This document shows positions 53,364 to 62,221 of a stretch of 64,000 bases of DNA, one piece after another. The stretch lies in NCBI GenBank assembly GCA_913052445.1, contig CAJXDP010000001.1:1-64000 (forward strand), read 5' to 3'. Positions within the stretch are counted from its first letter, which is position 1. Every line of letters begins with the position of its first letter. The translations under genes and the position numbers were made by a program. Under the pieces are notes generated by a model that had not been told where the DNA came from, ran no database searches, and saw only the letters and a program-made list of their open reading frames with translations. Origin of the DNA: an uncultured Formosa sp. GTDB taxonomy: Bacteria > Bacteroidota > Bacteroidia > Flavobacteriales > Flavobacteriaceae.

Positions 53364-55772
53364 ATGAACGCTAACTTAAAATTTTTTGGAACACATATTT
53401 TAGTTGTTTTAGGTTTTGTGCTAGCGTCCTTATTTTACTTCAGTCCGGTTTTAAAAGGCGATAAGATCTATCAAAGTGATATTGTACAGTATACCGGGAT
53501 GGCAAAGCAACACATAGATTTTCGTGAAGCTTATAATTCTGAATCCTATTGGACTAATAGTGGTTTTGGAGGAATGCCAACCTACCAATTAGGTGCAAAA
53601 TACCCCAACAATTACATAAAAAAATTAGATTTAGCTCTTCGTTTTTTACCACGTCCAGCAGATTATCTTTTTTTATATCTGATTGGTTTTTATGTACTAC
53701 TAATTGTGTTAAAAATTGAGTATCGAATTGCTGCTTTTGGAGCTTTAGCTTTTGGTTTCTCTACCTATCTAATCATTATTCTAGGGGTTGGTCACAACGC
53801 TAAAGCTCATGCAATAGCTTATATGCCCTTGGTATTATCAGGCATTATCTTGACTTTTCAAAAACGATATGCTTTAGGGTTCTTTGTAACAGCTATTGCC
53901 TCTGGTCTAGAGCTTGTGACTAATCACCCACAAATGACCTATTATCTTTTGATTTTAATTTTAATACTAGGGACATCCTATTTAGTTCAATATGTTAGAT
54001 CAAAAGAGCTGCCTGCTTTCTTCAGGGCCTCATCTGTTCTTTTACTAGCGGCTTTTTTTGCCCTTTCGATGAACGCAACTACCTTGTTAGCAACAAGTTC
54101 TTATGCCAAAGAAAGCACTCGTAGTAAAAGTGAGTTATCAATTAATTCAGACGGTAGTGTTAGAGAACAAAGCTCTGGTTTAGATAAGGCTTATATCACT
54201 CAATTTAGTTATGGAATATTAGAGACTTTCAACCTTTTTATTCCTCGTTTTATGGGAGGTGGAAATCGTGAGGATCTTGGGAAAGATTCTGAAACGTATA
54301 AAGCTTACAGAGCGCTTGGAGCTACTCCTTTACAATCTCTTCAAGAGTCCAAACGAGCACCTATGTACTGGGGGGATCAACCGATTGTAGAAGCACCGGC
54401 TTATATTGGAGCTGTGGTTATATTTCTATTTGTATTGGCCTTATTCTTATATCAAGGCCGTTTTAAATGGTGGTTAATAATAGGTATTTTGGTGTCGCTA
54501 CTTTTATCCTATGGTAAAAACATATCGTTTTTAACTGACTTATTTATTGATTATGTTCCATTATATAATAAGTTTAGAGCAGTTAGCTCTATTCAGGTTA
54601 TCTTAGAATTATGTATTCCATTACTAGCCACCTTAGGGCTGGCTCAAGTGTTTAACAAAGATGTGTCTTCTAAAGCTAAGTTGGATGCTCTTAAAAAAGC
54701 TTCCGCTATTTTGGTAGGAACTTCGACAGTATTTCTTGTATTTAAAAATTCATTATTTGACTTTGTTGGGTCAACAGACGGGCAGTTTTTGCAGTATTAC
54801 GGCGCTTCCTTTGTAGAAGCTATACGATTGGATCGTAGTGCTATTTTCTCTGATGACACGCTGAGAACTTTATTGTTTGTGCTGGCATCAGGCACTCTAA
54901 TATTCGCCTATTTAAAGCAGAAAATAACTCAAACTATAACAATTAATTTTCTAGCGTTACTCCTTGTTTTAGATTTAGTAGGCGTGGATCGTCGTTATGT
55001 AAATAGTGATGATTTTGTTGCGGCCTTACAAGTAGATAAACCTTACCAATTAAGTTCAATTAATAAAGAGATATTAAAGGATTCCACAGTTTACAGAGTT
55101 CTAGATCGTTCTGACAACTCTACTCAAACATCATATTTTCATAATTCAATAGGGGGGTACCATGCGGCTAAATTAAGGCGGTTCAAAGAGTTGCAAGAAT
55201 TTCACATTGACAAGAATAATTTTGAAATTCTGAACATGCTAAACACTAAATATATCATATATAAAGACAGTGAGGAAGTGTTGCGTTATTTTGAAAATGA
55301 AGAAAGTAATGGAAACGCTTGGTTTGTAGACTCTGTTGAGGCTGTTCAGACTGCAGATCAGGAGATTATGGCCTTAGATTCGTTAAACACAAAATTAAAA
55401 GCGATATCTAAGTCGTCTGAGTTTGACTCTAAACGTTATATCAATGATTCAATCGCTGCTATTAAATTAGTAGATTATAAGCTTAATAAACTGGTTTATG
55501 AGTCCAATAATTCAGCCGATGGCTTTGCCGTATTTTCTGAGATTTATTACAAGGATGGTTGGAATGCAACCATTGACGGTGTGGCCGTCGATCATTTAAA
55601 TGTTAACTATGTTTTAAGAGGTTTGGAAATTCCGAAGGGAACACACCAAATCGTATTTGAGTTCAGTCCATCAGTTGTCAAAACAGGTTCAAGTATTGCC
55701 TTAATAAGCTCTGTTGTTTTACTCTTTTTAATTCTTGGACAAGTTGTTTTAATTTATAAAATACGATCGTGA
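53364..55772 (+). CDS. YfhO-family multispanning membrane protein
   Basis: 802 residues with about 12-14 membrane helices. The first extracytoplasmic loop contains KGDKIYQSDIVQYTGMAKQ and FGGMPTYQL, typical of Bacteroidota YfhO proteins. A soluble domain (about residues 540-770) precedes a final helix. The fold is GT-C-like; in Gram-positives YfhO is needed for glycosylation of lipoteichoic acid. A role in modifying surface glycans or lipids is plausible here, with the glycosyltransferase encoded right behind. The stop codon overlaps the next gene's GTG (GTGA). Confidence 0.85.
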   Translation: MNANLKFFGTHILVVLGFVLASLFYFSPVLKGDKIYQSDIVQYTGMAKQHIDFREAYNSESYWTNSGFGGMPTYQLGAKYPNNYIKKLDLALRFLPRPADYLFLYLIGFYVLLIVLKIEYRIAAFGALAFGFSTYLIIILGVGHNAKAHAIAYMPLVLSGIILTFQKRYALGFFVTAIASGLELVTNHPQMTYYLLILILILGTSYLVQYVRSKELPAFFRASSVLLLAAFFALSMNATTLLATSSYAKESTRSKSELSINSDGSVREQSSGLDKAYITQFSYGILETFNLFIPRFMGGGNREDLGKDSETYKAYRALGATPLQSLQESKRAPMYWGDQPIVEAPAYIGAVVIFLFVLALFLYQGRFKWWLIIGILVSLLLSYGKNISFLTDLFIDYVPLYNKFRAVSSIQVILELCIPLLATLGLAQVFNKDVSSKAKLDALKKASAILVGTSTVFLVFKNSLFDFVGSTDGQFLQYYGASFVEAIRLDRSAIFSDDTLRTLLFVLASGTLIFAYLKQKITQTITINFLALLLVLDLVGVDRRYVNSDDFVAALQVDKPYQLSSINKEILKDSTVYRVLDRSDNSTQTSYFHNSIGGYHAAKLRRFKELQEFHIDKNNFEILNMLNTKYIIYKDSEEVLRYFENEESNGNAWFVDSVEAVQTADQEIMALDSLNTKLKAISKSSEFDSKRYINDSIAAIKLVDYKLNKLVYESNNSADGFAVFSEIYYKDGWNATIDGVAVDHLNVNYVLRGLEIPKGTHQIVFEFSPSVVKTGSSIALISSVVLLFLILGQVVLIYKIRS

Positions 55773-57052
55773 AAAAGGTTATCATCATCACATATTATTG
55801 GCCTCCTGCAGGCGGTCCTGGTGTTCAAAGATGGCTAAAGTTTGTGAAGTATTTACCTGAGTTTGGAATTGAACCCGTTGTTTATTGTCCTGAAAACCCA
55901 AATTATCCAATTAAGGATGTATCCATGGTTTCTGAAGTGAATTCTGTATTAGAAGTTTTACAAACCCCAATAAATGAGCCTTATAAATGGGCTAAATTAT
56001 TTTCGAGGTTAAAAACAAGTGAACTGTCTAAGGGGATAATTAATGGGCAGGAAAAACAAACAATTTTAGAAAAACTACTTTTATTTATTCGTGGAAATTT
56101 CTTCATCCCTGATGCTAGAGTCTCCTGGGTGAAGCCCTCGGTATCTTTTTTATCTGAATATATTAAAACTCATAAAATTGATACAATTATCACTACAGGA
56201 CCTCCGCATAGTCTGCACTTAATTGGATTAAAGTTAAAGCAATTACACGCGCTGCACTGGATTACAGATTTTAGAGATCCTTGGACCCAGATAGGTTATC
56301 ATAAAAAACTTAAACTAACGAGGTTTTCTGAAAGAAAACACGAGCAGCTAGAGTTGTCAGTTCTAAGACATTCAGACGAAATTATTGTAACAAGTCCAAA
56401 AACAAAAGCACTTTTCTCAAAACGTACTACGAATCCAATAACGGTTATTACTAATGGTTACGACTTTGAAATTAATCATTCTTGTACGTTAGATTCAATG
56501 TTTACTTTGTCGCATGTTGGCTCCTTACTTGAAGGAAGAAATCCCCAAGTTTTGTGGAAAGTTCTTTCTGATTTGGTGCAAACATCTGCGGAGTTTTCTA
56601 AAGTATTTCGTCTAAATTTAATTGGATATGTTAGTGAAAGAGTTTTAGACTCTATTAAAGCATATAGTCTTGAGGCACACACATATTGTAGTGGATATGT
56701 TTCTCATAATGAAGCTTTAGCCTATCTAAACAAAACTCAGTTGTTATTACTTATCGAAGAAGATTCTAAAGAAACCCAGTATATAATTCCCGGCAAACTA
56801 TTTGAATATATTGCGTCTAAGCGTCCTATTATTTGTATTGGCCCAGATGAGTCAGATATAGAAGATATTCTAGCTAGATCCTGTGCTGGTACTTATTTTA
56901 GGTATTCAGATGCTGAGTTGCTTCGTCTTAGTATTTTGAATCACTTTGATGCTTTTAAAACTAATGAATTACAAGTTGATTCAAAAGGACTTGAGCTTTT
57001 TAGTCGTAAGAGATTGACTTTTGAATTATCTAAGATTATTAATTTAACATAA
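55769..57052 (+). CDS. GT4-type glycosyltransferase
   Basis: 427 residues, starting at a GTG inside the yfhO stop (GTGA overlap). An N-terminal Rossmann half has YYWPPAGGPGVQRWLKFVKY, the nucleotide/acceptor loop common to GT4 enzymes that act on surface polysaccharides. The C-terminal half has VITNGYDFE and a donor-site IPGKLFEYIASKRPI motif. It probably adds a sugar to a cell-surface glycan. Coupling to yfhO suggests one pathway. The gene is followed by a hairpin at 57056-57088. Confidence 0.85.
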   Translation: MKKVIIITYYWPPAGGPGVQRWLKFVKYLPEFGIEPVVYCPENPNYPIKDVSMVSEVNSVLEVLQTPINEPYKWAKLFSRLKTSELSKGIINGQEKQTILEKLLLFIRGNFFIPDARVSWVKPSVSFLSEYIKTHKIDTIITTGPPHSLHLIGLKLKQLHALHWITDFRDPWTQIGYHKKLKLTRFSERKHEQLELSVLRHSDEIIVTSPKTKALFSKRTTNPITVITNGYDFEINHSCTLDSMFTLSHVGSLLEGRNPQVLWKVLSDLVQTSAEFSKVFRLNLIGYVSERVLDSIKAYSLEAHTYCSGYVSHNEALAYLNKTQLLLLIEEDSKETQYIIPGKLFEYIASKRPIICIGPDESDIEDILARSCAGTYFRYSDAELLRLSILNHFDAFKTNELQVDSKGLELFSRKRLTFELSKIINLT

Positions 57053-57055
57053 AAA

Positions 57056-57088
57056 CTCCGTAGTGATTTGGGATATTCAACTACGGAG
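57056..57088 (+). terminator. Hairpin after the glycosyltransferase gene
   Basis: CTCCGTAGT and ACTACGGAG form a 9-bp GC-rich stem around a 15-nt loop, starting 4 nt after the stop codon. There is no T run directly after it; instead AACTAACTA occurs twice (57094-57113). It may stabilise the 3' end or terminate with help. Confidence 0.5.
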
Positions 57089-57220
57089 CTTTCAACTAAC
57101 TAACCAACTAACTATTTTTAAAATTTAATCTTTAAATAAATAACTTATCAAAGTGGAATCAAACAGCATGCCAAAAATGGATATTTAAAATAAATATTTT
57201 ATTATTTAACTTAAATGTAG

Positions 57221-60010
57221 TTATATTAATTTATCTTTTAAAAAATGTCCTGTTGATGAGTTTGAATTTTTTGCTACAGTTTCGGGCGTACCTTCTGCCA
57301 AAACAAATCCCCCGTTAGCGCCCCCTTCAGGACCCAGGTCGATTATATGATCAGCACATTTAATAAGTTCTAAATTGTGCTCAACTACCACTATAGAATG
57401 TCCAATTTCAATTAGTGCATTAAACGACTTCAGAAGTTTCTTAATATCGTGAAAATGAAGACCAGTTGTTGGTTCATCAAATATAAATAAGCCTGATTCT
57501 CCTTTGGATCCTTTTCCTAGAAATGAGGCTAATTTTATTCGTTGTGCTTCTCCTCCAGACAGAGTTGAAGAACTTTGTCCTAAAGTTACATATCCAAGCC
57601 CTACGTCTTGAAGTGGTTGAAGTTTAGTTTTTATTTTAGATATTTTATGAATATTAAAGAATGAAATTGCATCATCAATAGTCATATTTAAAATATCATC
57701 AATTGTTTTAGTGTTAAACTTAACTTCTAGTATTTGTTTTTTGAAGCGTTTCCCACTACAGTCATCGCACTTAAGCTGTACATCAGCCATAAATTGCATT
57801 TCAATTGTGACAGCACCTTCACCTTTACATGTCTCACATCGTCCTCCGTCTACATTAAAAGAAAAATGTTTAGGTTGGTAATTTCTTAAGATACTTAGCT
57901 TCTGTTTAGAAAATAGCGCACGAATATCATCGTAGGCTTTAATATATGTTACGGGATTTGATCTAGAAGAACGACCAATAGGGTTTTGATCAATGAATTC
58001 TATAAATTTAACAGTGCTATAATTTCCTTCAACTAATGTGAATTCACCTGCTTTTTCTCCATATCCATCGATTAACTTAAGGAGTGCTGGGTAAACAATC
58101 TTTTTTACTAGCGTACTCTTACCACTTCCGGAAACCCCTGTGACAACCGTTAACATGTTTAGCGGTATTTTTACATCAATATTTTTTAAATTGTGCTCTC
58201 TAGCGCCTTTTATTGTTATATGATATTTACAACTTCTTCGTTTTTTAGGAACTTCAATTTTTAAAGTTCCGTTGAGATACTGAGCGGTTAATGTATTGCT
58301 TTTTAAAAGAGACTTATAACTCCCATTAGCCATCACTTCACCACCAAACGTCCCTGCTTCGGGCCCTATATCTATTATGTAATCAGCTGACTCCATAATG
58401 GCTTCATCGTGTTCTACCACAATAACGGTGTTTCCTAAATCTCGTAAGGCATTGAGAACATCAACAAGACGCTCAGTGTCTTTTGAATGTAAACCAATAC
58501 TTGGTTCATCTAAAATATACATAGATCCTACCAAGCTGCTTCCAAGTGAGGTTGCAAGATTTATTCGTTGGCTTTCGCCTCCTGAAAGTGTGTTTGATTT
58601 TCTATTGAGAGTTAAATAGTCGAGTCCAACATTTGTTAAAAACTCTAGTCGATTTTGAATTTCTTTTAAGAGTCTTTTTGAGATTTCTTTATCTTTTGTA
58701 TTTAATTTTAAATTATCAAAAAATAATTTTAGGTCCTTAAGAGGCATTTCAACAAGATCTGAAATAGAAGCATCTCCTACTTTCACGTAATTAGCCTCCT
58801 TTCTTAATCTTTTTCCTTTGCAGGCACTACACTTTGTTTTCCCACGATATCTAGACAGCATCACCCTATTTTGCACCTTATATGCCTTAGACTCTAATTC
58901 TTCAAAAAAGGCGTCTAGTCCTGTGAAATGACTATTCCCAGTCCATATTAATTTTTGATGTTTTGGTTCTAGCTCAAAATAGGGTTTGTGTATTGGAAAG
59001 TCAAACTTATGACAGTTGTTTACTAGAAGATCTCTGTAGTATTTCATCGTTTCACCTCGCCATGGAAAAAGAGCATTTTCATAGACTGAAAGTGAAGTAT
59101 TGGGAATAACGAGACTTTTATCAATACCAATGACATCTCCATAGCCCTCGCACTTTGGACAAGCGCCATATGGATTATTAAAACTAAATAGGTGTGTATT
59201 TGGTTCCAGGAATTTTTGACCATCTAATTCAAACGAATTACTAAATTCTCGTGATTTAGACTCCTTAAGTCGTTCCACAACACAACGTCCTTTTCCTTCA
59301 AAAAAAGCCATCTCTATAGCGTCAGCTAAGCGATTATAAAAGTCTGTGTCATCTTTCACTATAATTCGATCAACAACTAAGCTGATTGTTTTGGATAGCT
59401 TTTTGAAGTCTTCAATTTGTTCAATACGTTCAACGGAATCACCCACTTTTATTCGTGCAAATCCTTGATGAACAAGTGCTTGTAGTTTGTTCTCTAGACT
59501 TCGTCCTTCTTCCAAGTGAATAGGAGTAAGGAGGAGAAGTTTTTCTCCTACATTTAGTGTTTTAATATAACTGATAACATCGCTAGTCGTGTCTTTTTTC
59601 ACAACATTATTTGAGCTAGGAGAAATGGTTTTTCCGATGCGTGCAAATACCAATTTAAAATAATCGTAAATTTCTGTTGTGGTACCAACGGTTGATCTTG
59701 GGTTGGTAGAATTTACTTTTTGTTCAATAGCAATAGCTGGTGCGATCCCTTTGATATAATCTACATTGGGTTTATGTAATCGTCCTAAAAACTGCCGAGC
59801 ATAACTAGATAAGCTTTCGACATATCGTCGTTGTCCTTCAGCATATAGGGTGTCAAATGCTAAACTAGATTTACCAGACCCTGATAGCCCTGTAATTACT
59901 ACTAATTTATTACGAGGTATCGCCACATCTATATTCTTTAGATTATGAAGTTTTGCTCCTTTAATTAGAATGTGTTCCTTTGGACTTAACTTTGAAAGGT
60001 CTTGTGGCAT
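57221..60010 (-). CDS. uvrA: Excinuclease ABC subunit A (UvrA)
   Basis: 929 residues. Two ABC ATPase halves: Walker A motifs ITGLSGSGKSSLAFDT (about residue 40) and VTGVSGSGKSTLVKK (about 625), and two signatures (TLSGGESQRINLA and TLSGGEAQRIKLA). The zinc modules include CPKCEGYGDV and CETCKGEGAV. It finds bulky lesions and loads UvrB in nucleotide-excision repair. Normal length, single gene, with a -7 box at 60033-60040. Confidence 0.98.
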   Translation of the reverse strand: MPQDLSKLSPKEHILIKGAKLHNLKNIDVAIPRNKLVVITGLSGSGKSSLAFDTLYAEGQRRYVESLSSYARQFLGRLHKPNVDYIKGIAPAIAIEQKVNSTNPRSTVGTTTEIYDYFKLVFARIGKTISPSSNNVVKKDTTSDVISYIKTLNVGEKLLLLTPIHLEEGRSLENKLQALVHQGFARIKVGDSVERIEQIEDFKKLSKTISLVVDRIIVKDDTDFYNRLADAIEMAFFEGKGRCVVERLKESKSREFSNSFELDGQKFLEPNTHLFSFNNPYGACPKCEGYGDVIGIDKSLVIPNTSLSVYENALFPWRGETMKYYRDLLVNNCHKFDFPIHKPYFELEPKHQKLIWTGNSHFTGLDAFFEELESKAYKVQNRVMLSRYRGKTKCSACKGKRLRKEANYVKVGDASISDLVEMPLKDLKLFFDNLKLNTKDKEISKRLLKEIQNRLEFLTNVGLDYLTLNRKSNTLSGGESQRINLATSLGSSLVGSMYILDEPSIGLHSKDTERLVDVLNALRDLGNTVIVVEHDEAIMESADYIIDIGPEAGTFGGEVMANGSYKSLLKSNTLTAQYLNGTLKIEVPKKRRSCKYHITIKGAREHNLKNIDVKIPLNMLTVVTGVSGSGKSTLVKKIVYPALLKLIDGYGEKAGEFTLVEGNYSTVKFIEFIDQNPIGRSSRSNPVTYIKAYDDIRALFSKQKLSILRNYQPKHFSFNVDGGRCETCKGEGAVTIEMQFMADVQLKCDDCSGKRFKKQILEVKFNTKTIDDILNMTIDDAISFFNIHKISKIKTKLQPLQDVGLGYVTLGQSSSTLSGGEAQRIKLASFLGKGSKGESGLFIFDEPTTGLHFHDIKKLLKSFNALIEIGHSIVVVEHNLELIKCADHIIDLGPEGGANGGFVLAEGTPETVAKNSNSSTGHFLKDKLI

Positions 60011-60032
60011 TAATTGGTTTGAAATTATATTA

Positions 60033-60040
60033 CAAATATA
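60033..60040 (-). promoter_or_regulatory. -7 box TATATTTG for uvrA
   Basis: Exact TAnnTTTG on the - strand, 22 nt before the uvrA ATG. A TTTA lies about 19-20 nt upstream as a possible -33 element. Confidence 0.5.
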
Positions 60041-60194
60041 CCATTATTATAAAAATTATTAAAGTCTTCTAGGCCTTCTTCATGTTAAAAAAACCACAAT
60101 AAATTTGCAAACGAACAGAGAATGTTGTTATATTTGATTTATAGATTTAAATATTCGCCTATAGCATAATATTACTTTTTTTATTTTTTAACCC

Positions 60195-60214
60195 TGTACA
60201 CCGTGTTGTGTACA
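60195..60214. promoter_or_regulatory. Inverted repeat upstream of the sigma factor gene
   Basis: TGTACAC-N6-GTGTACA, a perfect 7-bp dyad, 15 nt before the ATG at 60230 and followed by an A run. It may be an operator or a 5' UTR hairpin. Confidence 0.45.
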
Positions 60215-60229
60215 AAAAAAAGTTATGTT

Positions 60230-60814
60230 ATGAATCCTAAATCTTTAAGCGATGCCACGCTCGTTAGTAAATACATAAACGGAGATGAGCCTTCCCTAAC
60301 AATTCTTATTAACAGACATCAACAACGTCTTTACAGTTTCATCTATTCAAAAGTTTATGATAGAGTTGTTACAGATGATGTGTTCCAAGACACTTTTATA
60401 AAAGTAATTAAAACGTTAAAACTCGGTAAATACAACGAAGAAGGTAAATTTTTGCCTTGGGTTATGCGAATAGCTCATAACTTAGTGATTGATTATTTTA
60501 GAAAAAATAACCGTATGCCTAAATTCAATAACAGTGGAGATTTTGATATTTTCTCAGTACTAAGCGACGGCGCACTAAATGCGGAAGCTGAACTAATTCG
60601 CTCTCAAATCTTTAGTGACGTTCGAAACTTAGTAGAAGAGCTTCCTGACGATCAGCGAACTGTATTAAAAATGCGAATGTATAACGAGATGAGTTTTAAA
60701 GAGATTTCTGAAAACACTTCAGTTTCAATAAATACGGCCTTAGGCCGTATGCGTTATGCTCTGATTAATCTTCGAAAATTAATAGAAGAGAATAATATTA
60801 TTTTAACTAACTAA
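60230..60814 (+). CDS. ECF-type RNA polymerase sigma factor (sigma-70 family)
   Basis: 194 residues from the ATG at 60230; a GTG start at 60203 would place the inverted repeat inside the gene and adds unrelated residues. Region 2 has LINRHQQRLYSFIYSKVYDR and the DVFQDTFIKV helix, with LPWVMRIAHNLVIDYFRK. Region 4 has LPDDQRTVLKMRMYNEMSFK and a helix-turn-helix (EISENTSVSINTALGRMRYA). No anti-sigma gene follows, so its regulation is not the usual sigma/anti-sigma pair. The target regulon is unknown. Confidence 0.92.
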   Translation: MNPKSLSDATLVSKYINGDEPSLTILINRHQQRLYSFIYSKVYDRVVTDDVFQDTFIKVIKTLKLGKYNEEGKFLPWVMRIAHNLVIDYFRKNNRMPKFNNSGDFDIFSVLSDGALNAEAELIRSQIFSDVRNLVEELPDDQRTVLKMRMYNEMSFKEISENTSVSINTALGRMRYALINLRKLIEENNIILTN

Positions 60815-60878
60815 ACTTTTATGAAATAAATTAATTTTTCTGTCGTTATAATTTTAAATAATTAAAAATGACAGGCTA

Positions 60879-61022
60879 ATGGCAAAAATTTACTCTAAAA
60901 AAAAATCTAATTTTAATAAACTTAATCCAAAAATTGAAACCATAAATTTTATTTTGAGTTACTCAAAAGCTTTCAAGGTTTCTGTTTACAAAGGGTTGAG
61001 ATTTGAAACTATTATCAATTAG
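60879..61022 (+). CDS. Small basic protein, 47 residues, downstream of the sigma factor
   Basis: ATG at 60879 to TAG at 61020-61022. It starts MAKIYSKKKSNFNKLNP and ends LRFETIIN, is rich in Lys/Asn, has no signal peptide and looks soluble. I have the impression that a similar MxKIxSKxxSNFNKxxPKxETI protein sits behind this sigma factor in other Flavobacteriaceae, but I cannot verify that here. It begins 64 nt after the sigma gene and could be co-transcribed. A regulatory partner role is only a guess. Confidence 0.65.
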   Translation: MAKIYSKKKSNFNKLNPKIETINFILSYSKAFKVSVYKGLRFETIIN

Positions 61023-61067
61023 ACTACGCATCTAATAATCCTGGCGAAAGTCGAAAGTCAGTGTTAT

Positions 61068-61715
61068 TTATTTGTAATAAGCATCAATAACTTTTTTCCG
61101 CCCAATAGTTTTGGTAATCAAGTCAGCTTCTAGGTTCCATCCACGAGCAGGTGAGTATTCACGACCATACCAAATTATTTGCAGATGAAGTTCATTCCAT
61201 AATTCTTGTGGAAACAAACGTTTAGCATCTTTTTCAGTCTGTTTTACATTTTTACCATTGCTAAGGTTCCATCGGTACATTAAGCGGTGAATGTGCGTAT
61301 CTACAGGAAATGCAGGCACATCAAATGCTTGTGCCATTACTACACTAGCTGTTTTATGTCCTACAGCTGGCAAGGCTTCCAAAGCGGCAAAGCTTTGTGG
61401 AACTTCTCCGTTATGAGACTCAATTATAATTTTTGATAAGCCATAGATCCCTTTACTTTTCATTGGAGATAAGCCACAAGGTCGTATTATTTCTTTGATG
61501 TCTTCAATAGTTAATTTTACCATTTCATATGGATTATCTGCTTTTTCAAATAATAGTGGTGTAATTTTATTGACACGAACATCTGTGCATTGAGCAGAGA
61601 GTAATACAGCAATTAAAAGTGTGTATGGATCTTTATGGTCAAGGGGGATTGGGATTTCAGGATAAAAATCTTTTAAGGTTTTTATAACAAAATTTACCTT
61701 CTCAGTTTTTGTCAT
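61068..61715 (-). CDS. nth: Endonuclease III-type DNA glycosylase/AP lyase, without the Fe-S cluster loop
   Basis: 215 residues from the ATG at 61715; the frame is open to 61793, but that would enter bcp. Helix-hairpin-helix with the catalytic Lys in LPAVGHKTASVVMAQAFDVP, and the catalytic Asp in FPVDTHIHRLMYRWNLS. The C-terminus ends GRKKVIDAYYK and has none of the four cysteines (C-x6-C-x2-C-x5-C) of E. coli Nth, so no 4Fe-4S cluster is expected. It removes oxidised pyrimidines and nicks the strand. Divergent from bcp over 37 bp. Confidence 0.93.
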   Translation of the reverse strand: MTKTEKVNFVIKTLKDFYPEIPIPLDHKDPYTLLIAVLLSAQCTDVRVNKITPLLFEKADNPYEMVKLTIEDIKEIIRPCGLSPMKSKGIYGLSKIIIESHNGEVPQSFAALEALPAVGHKTASVVMAQAFDVPAFPVDTHIHRLMYRWNLSNGKNVKQTEKDAKRLFPQELWNELHLQIIWYGREYSPARGWNLEADLITKTIGRKKVIDAYYK

Positions 61716-61720
61716 TATTC

Positions 61721-61728
61721 TATCTTTG
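61721..61728 (+). promoter_or_regulatory. -7 box TATCTTTG for bcp
   Basis: Exact TAnnTTTG on the + strand, 24 nt before the bcp ATG at 61753. It forms one arm of the inverted repeat ATCTTTG-N10-CAAAGAT with the nth box. Confidence 0.5.
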
Positions 61729-61738
61729 TGTTGTAAAT

Positions 61739-61746
61739 CAAAGATA
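61739..61746 (-). promoter_or_regulatory. Promoter TTG-N18-TATCTTTG for nth
   Basis: Exact TAnnTTTG on the - strand, 23 nt before the nth ATG. On the same strand a TTTG lies 18 nt upstream, inside the bcp coding sequence, so both consensus elements are present. Confidence 0.6.
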
Positions 61747-61752
61747 CTAATT

Positions 61753-62205
61753 ATGAATACATTACAAATAGGGGACACTGCTCCAAATTTCAAATCCGTA
61801 GATCAAGCTGGAAATAGCATTTCATTAGCGGACTATAAAGGTAAAAAACTCGTTTTATTTTTCTATCCGAAGGCAAGTACACCAGGCTGTACCGTAGAAG
61901 CGTGTAATTTAAGCGATAACTATAGCCGTTTTACGGCCTTAGGTTATGATGTGTTAGGCGTAAGCGCGGACAGTGCTAAAAGACAGAGTAACTTTAAGGA
62001 AAAACATGGATTTCCTTATCCATTGTTAGCTGATGAGGACAAATCAGTTATCAATGCTTTTGGTGTTTGGGGGCCAAAAAAGTTTATGGGTAAAGAATAT
62101 AATGGAATCCACAGAACTACATTTGTAATTGATGCCGATGGGCTTATAGAGGACATTATTTTCAAAGTGAAAACAAAACAACATACATCTCAAATATTAA
62201 AATAA
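61753..62205 (+). CDS. bcp: Thioredoxin-dependent thiol peroxidase (Bcp/PrxQ peroxiredoxin)
   Basis: 150 residues from the ATG at 61753 (upstream codons lie in the promoter). It has the atypical two-Cys motif FYPKASTPGCTVEACNLSD, with the peroxidatic and resolving cysteines five apart as in E. coli Bcp. SADSAKRQSNFKEKHGFPYP also matches. It reduces hydrogen peroxide and lipid hydroperoxides with thioredoxin. Paired divergently with nth, a repair enzyme for oxidised DNA bases. Confidence 0.95.
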   Translation: MNTLQIGDTAPNFKSVDQAGNSISLADYKGKKLVLFFYPKASTPGCTVEACNLSDNYSRFTALGYDVLGVSADSAKRQSNFKEKHGFPYPLLADEDKSVINAFGVWGPKKFMGKEYNGIHRTTFVIDADGLIEDIIFKVKTKQHTSQILK

Positions 62206-62221
62206 AAAAAGCACACCATAA

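Noticed and set aside
60203-60229. GTG start at 60203 for the sigma factor
   Set aside because: It would put the TGTACAC dyad's right arm in coding sequence and adds residues unlike sigma factor N-termini; ATG 60230 fits better.
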